Source: Oenanthe sinensis (lineage: Eukaryota; Streptophyta; Magnoliopsida; Apiales; Apiaceae). Taken from it: 64,000 nucleotides of DNA. Position 1 is the first letter of the stretch. Each line of letters begins with the position of its first letter. The stretch covers positions 7,027,886-7,091,885 of the forward strand of contig CM053800.1 in assembly GCA_028671895.1 (NCBI GenBank). The letters are read 5' to 3'. Made by a program: the position numbers and the translations under genes. The notes under the pieces are model-generated. The model made no database searches and was not told the origin of the DNA. It saw only the letters and a program-made list of their open reading frames with translations. This document shows, piece by piece, positions 9,875 through 21,683 of the stretch.

Positions 9875-11100
9875 GGTATATTTGCACACTTTCTTTGTTT
9901 CTTGCCTTCAATGGGGACATTGAATATTTTAAGTTTGGGGGTGGGAAATGGAGATTGTAGTTAGATGCATATAGGGCATGTAGTGGTAGTATTTGTCATG
10001 CATTTTGTTTTAATTGTCCATATAGTGCATTTTGTTTGTTATTTTTCGTTCGTTTACCATGTGAATCCATCTTAGTTGCATTTCATAAGATGCATATTTC
10101 ATGATCCCTTAGGACGAGCTAATTCTGATTGTTGAGTCAATGTCAAATTGAGTGTGGTATTGATGAACGGAGGGATGATTTACAGTCCCTGTGAAATTAA
10201 ATTGCATGTTTCAGAAGCACTTTCTTCACACAGTCTCATCGGTTGCTTTTGGGCTAGGTTGAGTCATGCATGTTTAGTTGTTTTAGATTTAATCGCATGT
10301 TTATATCTAGAATGTTTGTTATTCCCTTGATAATGTAAGAATGCCAAAGTATAAGTTTGGGGGAAAACAGAGATTCATGCTAATTGTTAGTAATTGTCAA
10401 GAATGGCTAGGCGTCAAATGGCTAGTAGCCGGCTCATATTTTTATGAGTAGTCTAGGGTTGGAATTGAGAATTCTCATTCCAGATTCTGTTATTAAAAAA
10501 AAAAAGAGTCATGTGAATAATTCGAGGCAAAATTAACCAGGGTGAGCTCTTTAATACTCGGGCAATTAAGTTCGAGGGGACTTTGTGCCTAGTGACCTAA
10601 GGCTTTTTATAGTCTGGGATCCACTAACCTAACGCTCGCTACATGGGTATTATTGTATAAGCCTTTAGGGGTCTCATCCATTGCACGGTTAAATAAGCCT
10701 ATGTATTGTGTTATGTGTCGTAGCGGTGGATTAGCAATAAAGTATGATTCCCTGTCTAACTCAAATGAATGACGGAGGTGTTTGCATGTTATGGAGTATT
10801 TACCGCTCATTCTGTTTATAAACATGTGATTGTCTTGGCGAAAAATAGGTATGATTTTGATCTAGTGTCAGAGTATATTTGATGAGCATCACACACACCC
10901 TCGTTTCTGTTCATGTAGTACTGGTATACGGGGGCTTGGTCGAGCTTTGTTTGGATGTATTGCATCTCTTTGAGGCTTGGCTTATCGATTGGTTTTGGTG
11001 AGTTCGAGGGGGTCCTTGCATTTTCATAGTAGTTGCATTCATGCATTGCATTGCCTTATATTGTTTAGAGTCTGTTTATGCTTGGGGACAAGCATCGGTT
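9875..11100 (+). other. Athila 3' non-coding region with extra polypurine-like tracts
   Basis: About 1.2 kb without a convincing ORF lies between the env-position ORF and the 3' PPT. Two internal copies of the PPT-like core AAGTTTGGGGG occur at 9931-9941 and 10353-10363. The first is preceded by GGGGACA, as is the terminal PPT. Long 3' non-coding regions are usual in Athila elements. Confidence 0.75.
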
Positions 11101-11114
11101 TAAGTTTGGGGGTG
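11101..11114 (+). other. Polypurine tract of the Athila-like element
   Basis: TAAGTTTGGGGGTG immediately precedes the 3' LTR (TGTTAGTGG at 11115). It is the expected plus-strand priming site. Confidence 0.85.
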
Positions 11115-12523
11115 TGTTAGTGGACTTTTTGTCCACTATATACGTTCCAATTTGGCTTAAATTGATCGCTAGTGCCCAAGTATTTAGTGTCTTTTGATGT
11201 GTTTTATGTTTTTGGTGTGCAGATTCCCAGGCGAAGCAGAATTGATGAATATTTGCATAAATTGGTGGTACATGAGCTAGGAATTCAAGGGAGAAGGGTC
11301 AAGGCTTGAGTTGAGACCAAGAGAAAGTGAGACGACTCGCTAAAGAAGCAACGAGCAAGGAAAATCATTTCCGGGCAGAAAGGGCAGGCGCGCCCTCCCC
11401 TCTACAGGCGCCCCCGCGCTTTATTAATGAGGCGCGCCCGCGCTCCTTGAGGCGCCCCCGCGCTCCAGCCGACTCCAGTTGCTGATTTTTTTTTACAGTT
11501 TGGTCCGTTTCGAAGCCCAGAAAGCAGCAAGCCCATGGATCATTGTTTTTATGTAACCTAGTATAAAGACATTAGGATGATTATTATTTTTTATCAAGCA
11601 ATTAAGTAAGCAAGTAGGTTGTTAGTATCGTACAAGAGGGCAGAGTACTTTGTGAGCCGTCAAGCTAGTTTCTTTTGTAATTTTCATCACGTGGATTATC
11701 GGTTGTTTCTTTTACTCTTGCAATTAATATCAGTAGTTTATGCATAATTGTTTATTTTACTATGTTTTCAATTGAACCCATGATGTCGGCTAGTCCAATT
11801 ATGGGTTAAACGTTATCATGGGGTTTTAATGGATTTTTCTATCGATTCTAGATATTGATTATTTTTATGCCAAAGTGTGTGATTGTTATGGATATCCTAG
11901 TATGGTTAAGCTTATTCATTGTAAATGCGTCGCGAACATTTATGATTGTTTGTTGAACCCTTGTGAATGCGAAAGTGGATCTAGGGTTTAGAACATGCCA
12001 TGCTAGCATAGGTTTTTGCATGTTAAGAGCATGTATTAATTTGTGGTGTAATTCTAACAGTCTTGCACTGACTATGTGACCTTATGGATGCTTGTGCTTA
12101 AGCCATTATGTTTTCAATCTCTATAGACATATATGGACTAATCGTAGTGGTTGACTATTTGACTTCTATCAATCGTGGATGTTCATTAGAATGGTATACG
12201 TACAACGAAAGTTGGCGTTTATCATTTTAGAGGGTATGATCAGTTATCATCACTTTCACATGCTAGGTTGAAAAGGCATAAGATTCTAGATGAGATAGAT
12301 TATGAAGTTAAAATTCCATGTTTATTTCATATAAGTAATTCGTTAAGTTTTAATTAGTAGTGTAATCAAAACTCCAATTGTTATTTTCTTAGCAGTGAAA
12401 CTTAATCATACTCTGGTGTATAAGTGAACTAAACGTAAGCAAGTCGAGTCTCTGTGGGAACGAATCCTACTTATTACTGTATTACTTGTGACCACGTTCT
12501 CTTGCGTGAATAAAGTGTAAACA
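11115..12523 (+). repeat. 3' LTR of the Athila-like element
   Basis: This is the 1,409-bp partner of 1342-2750, ending GTGTAAACA. By eye about 20 single-base differences and no net length change separate the two. The GC-rich block recurs at about 11385-11466. Confidence 0.95.
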
Positions 12524-12528
12524 AGTTT
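12524..12528. repeat. Target site duplication AGTTT (right copy)
   Basis: This is the partner of 1337-1341 and directly follows the terminal CA of the 3' LTR. Confidence 0.92.
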
Positions 12529-12567
12529 GCTAGTAAAAATGTGAAAAGAATAATTTTAAAGTTATGA
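12529..12567 (+). pseudogene. hAT transposase C-terminal end (broken), right fragment
   Basis: Read in frame across the target duplication, this continues the hAT-dimerisation ORF with ASKNVKRIILKL and the stop TGA at 12565-12567. This is the usual C-terminal tail of plant ZMYM-type hAT proteins. The hAT right terminus follows at 12661. Confidence 0.7.
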
Positions 12568-12669
12568 GAATGAAGTTTCCCTAATTTAGTTATGTTATTC
12601 TCTAATGGGGGGCGAATTTTTTGAGTTGGCATTGTACATCCAAAACTCAGGGCGGGTCCTGACAATAAC

Positions 12670-13962
12670 GTTCTTGTATAATATCAACAGCTTGCATAGT
12701 TGAATCTATGTTGAGAAATCATTCCTCACTGCCATCTCCATTACAGCGTCAAGGCATAGACGCAGTTATAGGTAGACACTAGACCATCATCGCGAAATTT
12801 ACTCTGAAGCCAATGTAAAGCAATAAAATTCAGCTAGATAGAGTCAAAGCGTCATTTGGCGTGCTTCGTTCAGGCTCCAGAATCGTTATTTATGTTGCAC
12901 CAACATCAACTTGACGTCCCTCAAAAATGAAAAAGAAAATAAAATGTTTAAACTAATTTAGCAAACATTTTTCAGTCTTAATTATTAAGAGTTCAAACGT
13001 TAGAATTACAAGTGAAACAGAAAAATAAAATGTTGGTACGTACCTTCAAATTCAGATACCATACGTTGGTTTCCGAAGACAATGAAAGTAGGAGTAGGAA
13101 ATTAGATCGTAGATTTTTAGACCGCCATTTCACCTATTTACAAGTGTAGTCGTGTAGATGACATGGATCAGGCGATTCCAACCGCGTTTAGGACAAGGCA
13201 TGTCACCTACATACAAGTGTAGATGACATGGATCATGAGATTACAACCGGGTTAACGGGGATGGGAATTATGGGTTGCATTGATTTTTGAAGCTTGTATC
13301 GTTAAACATTCTGTTACATACCTAAGATTATAATAAACCGCTTTACAATATCTGAGTGTTATGTTTCATATATTTAGATTAGTATAACTATTGTTACTAG
13401 TTGGAAGAAGAGTTAAGATCAAAGACCTACGTGTGCCTGCTTCATGGCCATTTATTTATTTTGGTGCTAATTAAGCTGCATGGTCATTTATAGTATATAG
13501 TAATACAATGAAACCACCACATTCTTTTGCCCGAAATTACAGTTTCTCTTGTGGTTAATTCATTTTCTTTCTTACTTTCTTTCTTTCTTTTTCCCACATG
13601 TAATATTCAATTTGATTCTCCCTGACAAAATGAATGCTGCTTGATTTGTTCATTTGTTTCCAGTTTTGGCCCCTCCTTTTTATGATTCTTTAATGTGAAG
13701 GACACGATTGATTGAGGGTATAACAGGTAACGTCATGGAATTTTCATCAATGCATTTTTTTTACATTGTTATGTTAGATTTAAAAAGTGGGGTTTCATGC
13801 ATTTGTGTCTTATTTATGATGCATTGTCTGTGCATGTGTCTTGAATCAACTTTTTATTTACAAAGATGTTAATTAGTTGTGTTTTTCTTCTGAATTTATA
13901 CAGAATTACTATGATCAAGTTTGATCTTAGAGGGGTTTTAAGGCAAATTATCTAATTTATAT
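12670..13962. other. Upstream region of the TPR-PB1 gene
   Basis: This is AT-rich with no ORF. An imperfect direct repeat lies at about 13130-13250. A pyrimidine run (TTTCTTTCTTTC) at about 13567-13594 may be near the transcription start. TTTATACAG at about 13896-13904 looks like a 3' splice site, so a 5'-UTR intron is plausible. An in-frame TAA at 13939-13941 lies eight codons before the ATG. Confidence 0.5.
13130..13250 (+). repeat. Imperfect direct repeat, two units of about 55-65 bp
   Basis: The blocks CACCTATTTACAAGTGTAG and CACCTACATACAAGTGTAG are each followed by GATGACATGGATCA and then an A/C-rich stretch ending in AACCGCGTT or AACCGGGTT. It lies about 0.75 kb upstream of the TPR-PB1 start. 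Confidence 0.7.
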
Positions 13963-16247
13963 ATGGAAGATTCAGATGGGAAGCAAAAAATTGATGATGA
14001 CTCTGAAGGAAATGTAGACGACAATGAAGAAGATTCAGATTGTGATTCTATCTCATTTGATGAACCTGGTGTATTGCACAAGGTTAATACATTCAAGGGA
14101 GAGGGCAATGTGTTGTTTCAAAAACGCGACCATGAAAACGCATTATTGAAGTATGAAGAGGCTATCAATTGGCTTCCCAAGGACCATAATGATGTTCCAT
14201 ATATACGGAGTAACATGGCTGCTTGTTACATGCAAATGGGTCTGGTTGAGTATCCGAAAGCAATAAACGAATGTAATTTGGCACTCGAGCTTGCTCCTAC
14301 GTATAGCAAAGCTTTGTTGAAGAGAGCTAGATGTTTAGTGGCTTTGAATAGGCTTGATTCGGCTAAGAGAGATGTTAAAACTGTCTTGAATGCCGAGCCA
14401 AATAATATGTCAGCATTGGAGATTTTGGATGAATTGAAGAGGGTGGAGCTAAAATGTTCAACAGCAGATACTAACGATATTTCGTTACCCCCTGTTGACT
14501 ATGTAGAGCCTGCTTTGATCAAAATTTTGAAAGAAAGGGTGAAAAAGAGGAGGTATGGTCAACTTGAAAATAAGGTAGAAAATAAGATAGTACCAAAAGT
14601 TGTAAAAAAGATAGAGGAGGAACGAAAAAGGGAAGAGATGGGTGAGGAGAATAACGAGAATATTTTGAAAAACAAAGATAATGTTGGGAAAAAAGAAGAG
14701 AATGCTGAGGAAAAAACCGCAGATGATAAAGTTATGGTAAAGGATAAAATAAGTGTCAGCGAAGAAGTAGTTACAGTGAAATTGGTTCTTGGAGATGATA
14801 TAAGGTTTGCACAGTTACCGGTTAAATGCAGCATCCGATTGGTAAGGGATATAGTTCAGGATCGATTCCCCAACTTGATGGGTGCACTAATCAAATATAG
14901 GGATCCAGAGGGGGACTTGATCACTATCACAACAACGGATGAGCTAAGAGTAGCTGAGAAATCTGGAGGTCCTCTAGGTTCTGTGAGGCTATACATTGTG
15001 GAAGTTAGTCCAGAGAGAGAACCATTTTATGATAGAAAGGTAAACAATGAAAAGGCGCAAAATGGGAATAGTAAAGCAGCAAAAGGTACAGATGATAGTA
15101 ATGTTTGTAATGTTAACGCAATGGAGAATGGGCCATGTTGTGTCGAGGAATGGATAATTCAGTTTGCGCGGCTTTTCAAGAACCATGTTGGCTTCGATAC
15201 TGATTCATATTTAGATCTTCATGATATAGGAGTCAAATTATACACTGAAGCAATGGAGGAGACTGTCACAAGTGAAAAAGCCCAAGAGATTTTTGAGATG
15301 GCTCTAGAAAAGTTTCAAGAAATGACTGCTTTGTCTTTGTTCAATTGGGGAAATGTTCATTTGAACAGGGCAAGAAAGCTTGTGCCTATTGGAGAAGATA
15401 GTCTTAGTGAAACAATATTGGCACAGGTGAAAAATGGGTATGAGTGGGCAGACAAAGAATATACGATGGCGGGGATTAGATATGCAGATTGTTTAAGATT
15501 TAAGCCAGATTTCTATGAAGGCCATTTTGCACTTGGGCAACAACTATTTGAACAAGCAAAGCTCTGTTGGTATTATGCAATAGGGAACAAGATCGATTTA
15601 GAGACATGGCCTTCGACAAAGGTGTTGGACCTATACAACAAGGCTGAAGAAAACATGGATTTTGGTATGCAGTTGTGGGAAGAACTGGAGGAGGAGCTAC
15701 TTAGTGGACTCCAAAATCCAGAAAAATATAAAGATGATTTAAAGAAAATGGGGTTAGATAGACTATATAAAGAGATATCTCCTGGTGAAGCAGAAGAGCG
15801 AGCTGGAAGTATGGGTTCTCAAATATATCTTTTATGGGGTACTATACTCTACGAGCGTTCTATTGTGGAATTTAAGTTGGACTTGCCAACATGGGAAGAA
15901 TGTCTTGAGGTTGCAGTTGAGAAATTCGAACTTTCTGGAGCATCTTCAGCGGACATAGCTGTGATGATAAAGAATCATATTTCCAATGGAGAATCCATGG
16001 ATGGTGAAAACATATATATCTATTAACATTTAGAATAGTTAACTCATTGACAAAATTTACTTAGAGTTTTGAACTCAATGCAGGTTTTGGATTCAAAATA
16101 GATGAGATCATACAGGCATGGAATGATATGTATGATGCAAAAAGATGGGAATCCGAGGTATCAACCTTTCGTCTGGAGCCACTGTTTCGTCGAAGAGTTC
16201 CAAAACTTCATTCTGTGATAGAGCATGTATCATTATATTGTTCATGA
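13963..16247 (+). CDS. PHOX: TPR and PB1 domain protein, PHOX/CLMP1-like
   Basis: Two coding exons are inferred: 13963-16003 and 16084-16247, giving 734 residues. An 80-bp intron (GTGAAA...TGCAG) splits a Gly codon. Without splicing the frame runs into TAA at 16024, but the second exon supplies the family's C-terminus (FGFKIDEIIQAWNDMYDAKR and LEPLFRRRVPKLH). Residues 40-155 form three TPR repeats (EGNVLFQKRDHENALLKYEE, RSNMAACYMQMG, CNLALELAPTYSKALLKRA). A Lys/Glu-rich linker follows, a PB1 domain lies at about 269-348 (VTVKLVLGDDIRFAQLP, FPNLMGALIKYRDPEGDLIT), and C-terminal TPR-like helices at about 430-650. Arabidopsis PHOX proteins are chaperone-type TPR proteins, and CLMP1 affects chloroplast distribution. 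Compared with them this protein has a short acidic N-terminus. The start is supported by the upstream in-frame TAA. Which PHOX member it matches is not resolved. Confidence 0.9.
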
Positions 16248-18520
16248 CTGAGGACGAGTGAACCAAGCACAAGAATTTTGTTCCTTGTTGTTTGATATTT
16301 CCGTGGTTCTCAACTGTTGCAGGTATATGAAAATCTTTATTTGCTTGTTTTAGCAAAAAAAATCCGCTGCCTAATATCTTGATTGGAATCAGATATTCAG
16401 ATCGTACCAAATTATATTTCTGATTATGTCGCATTAGCGCAAAAAAATATAAGCATGACATGCACTATCTTCCCCAGAAGGCAAAAAGTAGTTTTAATAC
16501 ACGACACATAAAAAAACAAAGATAGAAGTAAAATACTGAAAAGATGCACATTCTTCTCTACAAGTTTTAAGCTTTCTGTCACTAAAATTCTAGTTTTCAT
16601 TTGGTGGAGTTTATTTTCTTAATACATGAATCACTTGTTCTCCTTTCCTTCTATAAAAAGGTAAAACAAAGCTTGTAAACTACTAATCTTTGTTGATCTT
16701 TAATTCAATATGATGAAATTTTAGTTCCTGCAAGTGTACTTCGTGGTTGTTTAAGGGCTCCGGATTCATCGTGTCTTTGATTGTCTAAGGTAGTTGTAAT
16801 CTAGAAAACTAAAAGAGCAAGGTGTAGGTAAATAGGTAAAATTCATTCTCACCGCTCATAGCTGTATAGTAAATAGTACTGAGGTTGAGGGTTTAGCCTA
16901 GCAAATACGTAAAAAGTTGGATATTTGCGAATAATTGATGAGACCTACCAGTTAAAACAAAACTGTACATCCTGTATTCACTTGGTGCACATCTTTTTGA
17001 ATGTAGTTATACTTCAATCTCCTGTTTTGTGTTATCTGACAACATTCATTTTAAATTTACTAAGACACCATTCAGTGACTTTGGTTTTTACATATAATTT
17101 TTGCAGGTGAACTAGTACATACTATGTCCCTCCGAGTTGAAAGGAAAAGAGTCCACAGCAAGAAGATGCAACTCCTTTTTATATAAAGTTGTTAGAGTAG
17201 TTTTTTTTTGCACTCTTGAGAATACATATGATATAATCTAAGTGATGAAACAAATTTAGTTTAGCCAACTTTCATTTGATAGGCTGTACCTAGTGTACAA
17301 GTATCGTGCATCGATTAGCAAAGTTCATATATAGTCTTGGCCCTGTGTTTCTTTTCCTCTTGCTTGTAAACCACAATCATGCATTGTAGTAATAGTGTGC
17401 CCTGTATACAATTTAGGACCCGTATATATGAAAGACAAAAGAGACGCCAATTGTTGTTTGTATATATGTCTTGGTATAGAAAATGGTGCTTCTCTATAAT
17501 GTAATCTGCAGTCTATGTGCAGTTGATTACATAGAATGACCCGCAACAAGAATCAAAGAGTACCCTGTCAATATCCATATATACAACTAAAAAACACAGA
17601 ACCGTGTAAGGCAAAAAAAGAAAGAAATTCCAGCTGGTTTTCAAGTCATTAAGTTGTGAGGAAATTCCATAACTTCCTGCTTAGAAAGGAGGCTTAAACG
17701 TGATGTTTGCAATATCAATATACTTAATTTAAACAAAGAAAATATGCTTACAGTTCTATATAAATATATTTCACTATATCTAAAATTAGGATTATGACTT
17801 GTGAGAATCTGCTGACCAGTGACCATGACCAGTAGTTTATCACTATATTTATGTAAACTGAGGTTTAGTTTATTTTCATCAGTTTGACGGTTATTTCTGG
17901 TAATTTAGATTTTTTAGTGGGGGTCACTGATCAATGGTTTGATAAAGTTGTTATATTTGGAACATTTTTTGTGAGCTTTAATTATTATTATTTTATTTTA
18001 TTTGCTAAATCTTTAATATGTGCTTTAGTTAAGACCATGAGAGCATAAGGCCTCAAAATAGGTAGGAAAATTGTTATCAATGCCCAATGGGCTCAAGTGG
18101 ATCTGGGAAAAAAAATGATCCTGAACAAATGTACTCTGAATTTATGAGTTTGTGACTGCACTATTTTATTTCCTTGGGCTTTCACTTGCGAGAGTAAAAG
18201 TGTATAGCACTATAGGCTCATATCAAGTTTGAACATACTACCCCTTTATCATTATTCATTCTTTTTTAAAATAGAGTAATATTTATATAGCCTTTGAACC
18301 ATAAAATGGTACTATTAATTTTAAAAATATTACATTCTTAAAAAAATAAATAAGAAAATTTTATGGAGAGTTATATGTGTTTATGTGGCAAAAAAGATCA
18401 AAACATCTGCAGGTTGCTAACATAAAATTTTGAAGAGTCTTACATCTTATAGATTTATGAAAACCAAATAGGTATTGGCTTATATTCGATCTTAGATATA
18501 TCGTTTGTCTTTGATGTCGG
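16248..18520. other. Intergenic region downstream of the TPR-PB1 gene
   Basis: The first few hundred bases are probably 3' UTR. The rest is AT-rich with no ORF resembling a protein family. A fragment CTATGTCCCTCCGAGTT near 17121 resembles the end of a Stowaway-type MITE, but I see no partner end. Confidence 0.4.
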
Positions 18521-18525
18521 ATATA

Positions 18526-19244
18526 GGGTCTGTTTGGTAATTAGCGGTTAGCTGTTAGCCGGAACGGATTGAATTAGTTGTTTTTACTAACTGATTTGAA
18601 TATCTGTTTTGACTAATGGATTACATCATTTAAAAAAATTGTTTGGTAATAAGCTATTTGAATTAGCTGTTTGTATTTAAACTAGGTACGTGACAACCCT
18701 CTAATGCAAAAAACTCTTAAAAATAGTTTTTTTCAAAATTAGATTTTTCACCTCAATAAACTATTTCTATCAGCTAACTACCAAACACACATATCAGATG
18801 ATTTACTTGGTCAAACCTCTAACTTACCTCAATCCTTTCATTTCTACTCAAACCTCTAACTTTCAAACAGGGTCATAATCATTCAATACAGGCGTTGTTT
18901 GGAAGCTAGAGGTTTGGAGAAATATTAAAGGTTTGAGATATATTAGAGGTTTGACATGTGAATCATCTATAATTGGTGTTTGGTAGTTAGCGGGTTGGAA
19001 TGGCTGTTTGGATTCAAAAAACTAATTTTCAAAAAGTTGTTTTGAGGAGTTTTTCAATTAGAGGATTGACACGTGCCTAGTTAAAGTATAAAAAACTACT
19101 CAAACAGCTATTTACCATATTTACCAAACAATTTCATACGAAATAACTAATTCAATTCGCTAGTCAAAATAGCTACTTCAATCAACTAATCAAAACAGCT
19201 AATTTAATTCGCTAACAGCTAACCGCTAATTGCCAAACAGGGTC
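18526..19244. mobile_element. 719-bp fold-back (long inverted repeat) element
   Basis: The left end GTTTGGTAATTAGCGGTTAG (18532 on) pairs with the right end, whose reverse complement is GTTTGGCAATTAGCGGTTAG. Pairing continues inward: GCTAACTACCAAACAC (about 18773-18788) against GTGTTTGGTAGTTAGC (about 18976-18991), and CAAACCTCTAACTTTCAAAC against its inverse near 18895-18920. The arms are about 345 bp each around a centre at about 18871-18894, close to a perfect fold-back layout. ATATA flanks both sides (18521-18525 and 19245-19249), a likely target duplication. It is non-coding, and the superfamily is uncertain. Confidence 0.75.
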
Positions 19245-19249
19245 ATATA

Positions 19250-21683
19250 CTCTCTTCATCCCAAATTAGTAGTCACTTTGACTTTCTGCACGTATTTTAA
19301 GTTGCAAAATGACATAGATTCCTTACTTATTTTTAAAATTTTCTTATTCTGAATAAAAATATAAATAATAATTTTTTATTCAAAAATGAAAATTTTGAAA
19401 ATTAATTTACGGAACTATCATTTCTATTTATTTACACCTTAAAATGAGTGTAAAGTAGTGGTATTTTTCTCCTTTGTCTCGATCTCCATCTCGATATCAT
19501 CTTTCAATGATATATCGTTCTTAAATAAGTAACCATAAAAGAAAAAAGCCATGACCGGATCTTAGTTAAATAACATATCTGAAAAAGGTGCAGTGCCGAA
19601 AACTATCCAGTACAATACAGTAGCAATAAAATTTCTAATTATTCTTTTTTCGACTTGTTATTACTTGAGAAACATTTGGCCCATCATTTAACATCAATTT
19701 CGCTCCATAACGTATTTTATGGCACATTTATAACGAAAAACATGAAAAGAGACTACCCAACTGTAATTCAAACCTTGGTTAATAAAGACATTGTCCGGAC
19801 CACCGCCTGTAACAAGAAAAAAACAGATATGCAAATTCAATGCCGATGGTGAAATTTAACAGAGTACGTTACCTTCTAGAAAATTTGGGTGGGTGTATTT
19901 GTGGACACACCAGTTGAGTATGTGTATGACTGTACGAGTGATGGACAGTGGGGAATGGGGGATACTAAATTACTAATCCGGATGGACTAATAAATTAACG
20001 AATTTTTTATTTTTTAGTCATATTTTACTTTTAAAAATTAGTACATTTTTCATTTACATTTTGATTGATTTCGAATAATAAATTAAAATTTTATTATCTT
20101 AAATTTCACTACCGGCCCTTTCAATTTCGGGTTCCTTTACTAATGATGGAGCTTATTGGCCTATCGGGTAGATATGAATTATTCGCCTGGTGGACTATCA
20201 CTTGACTACTTTCCCAGTAGTACTCCTCTATATAAATTTTGAGTTTTTCCAGGGTGTACTCCTGATACTAACAACTAGAGTATTTTTGTATGAGTTCGAT
20301 AAATTTTCATAGTCTTTATTCTCATTAATAATAATGACTTATATATATATACAAAAAGTTTTACCAATTAAAATCAATGAACTCATTAAAAAATAGTTGT
20401 TAAAGTGTGTCAATGAGCACACACTAGAAAGACATATTCACTTTTTTAAAAATAAATTTATCCATAATTATTTGTTCTATTTTTTTCCAAATTAATTTTA
20501 TAAAAAAATTTCAAAGAGTGTTCTTGTATTACTATTTCCAATATTTGATATTTCACTAATTCAAACATATAAACAACTCAATTCTAAATTAACAAAAAAA
20601 ATAAATAACTCAACTCAATTTAATGTAATTATGAAGAATAATAAAAAATTTATTCAACTAACATTTTCTTAAAATGTATAATCTTTTAAAAAGAGACAAT
20701 TAAAAAGGAATGGAAGAAATACTGGTATTACGGAACTCAAAGTTTAATTATACCATTAATGTTATTTTATCCAATCATATCATGGAGTGGCTCTGAGTAA
20801 TTTATAAATAAAAATTATTTATTTTTAATTTATAAATTATTTATGAAATAAATTAAACGACCCTATTCCAGTAAAAACTAATAAGAATTTATTTCAGTTT
20901 CATTTCTTTTCCATTTCACCATGATTAGAAAAAATGTCCCTTCTTTTAGCCCGACCCAAACCGGAAATATTTAAATTGAACTTTGATTGAGTTAAAAATT
21001 ATTGATCATTTTAACTCAATCCAACCCTACCCGACATACTAATATGTCTCTTCTTAATTTATGTGTTATATTTATATTTTGATGATATACACAGAAATAT
21101 TAAAAAGAAATACCGCTCGATGCTTTCTGCCGATAATAACTGGACAAAATCAAATTTTACTTTAAATTTGTCTGTTTATACTTTGTAAGTATGTACTACT
21201 ATGTTTACACATGTGCAGCTACCATGGTATGAACTTAAGTACTCCGTATATCTTAGTAAGGATATCAAGAAATTCTCAAACCCAAAATCAATCTCAAACT
21301 AGGATAGTAAGTTGTGCAATATCCTTTCAAATCCACTCAACATCAAAGAAACAATGAATATATCAACATAACGAATATAAATTTGAATGACATAACAACA
21401 AATTAAGCTAAAGTTGATGGTGACTCCTAACCCAATCAACCAAATACAAAACAACCATTATCCAACAAATCTATAAACTAGATATCATCATCGTCATCAT
21501 CAAACACTAGTATTTTAATCAAACGGCTGATATCACATATCTTCACAGTAGCACCAAACACCACCACTCATCTAAGTAAAAACCATCCACTCTACACTTT
21601 CTCCTTTCCTTGTCTTTACACCAATCCAAATTCCAGGCTGTCTGTTCAATTATTACACAAAGAGTTATAATCCTCTACATCAA
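19250..21683. other. Intergenic region between the fold-back element and GATL
   Basis: This is AT-rich and without a recognisable gene. Just after the fold-back element, ACTCTCTTCATCCCAAATTA resembles a Stowaway-type MITE end. A MITE relative lies at about 20249-20426. The 3' UTR of the minus-strand GATL gene probably occupies the last one to two hundred bases before 21684. Confidence 0.4.
20249..20426. mobile_element. Possible relative of the MITE at 52-214
   Basis: The right end GAGCACACACTAGAAAGAC and the left end TTTTCCAGGGTGTACTCC resemble the two ends at 52-214. Inverted pairing of the ends is partial (CCAGGGTGT against CTAGTGTGT). The interior differs. Boundaries are approximate. Confidence 0.4.

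Larger units (their letters stand above)
1342..12523 (+). mobile_element. Athila-like Ty3/gypsy LTR retrotransposon, full length
   Basis: An 11,182-bp element with two 1,409-bp LTRs starting TGTTAG and ending AACA, a perfect 5-bp target duplication, a PBS, gag, protease-RT-RNase H-integrase in gypsy order, an extra ORF in the env position, and a polypurine tract. The protease motif DLGAS, the RT motif FMDD, the absence of a chromodomain and the 3' extra ORF indicate the Athila branch of plant Ty3/gypsy elements. The LTRs differ at about 20 positions by eye and are equal in length, so the insertion is fairly recent. This copy is not expected to move alone, because gag and pol are separated by a TAG and the integrase region has a frameshift. 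Confidence 0.93.
366..12661 (+). mobile_element. Decayed hAT element containing a nested LTR retrotransposon
   Basis: The left end begins CAGGCCGGCCCTTAGGG. The right end, reverse-complemented, begins CAGGACCCGCCCTGAG, an imperfect terminal inverted repeat of the plant hAT type. The flanking 8-mers are GCAATAGC (358-365) and ACAATAAC (12662-12669), matching at 6 of 8 positions as an aged hAT target duplication would. Without the nested retrotransposon the element is only about 1.1 kb, so it is internally deleted and non-autonomous. The surviving coding piece is the C-terminal part of a ZMYM/TTF-type hAT transposase. Confidence 0.7.

Noticed and set aside
14559..14834. Minus-strand Ser/Phe-rich ORF opposite the TPR-PB1 gene
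   Set aside because: It is the antisense of the Lys/Glu-rich linker; its composition is explained by the sense strand.
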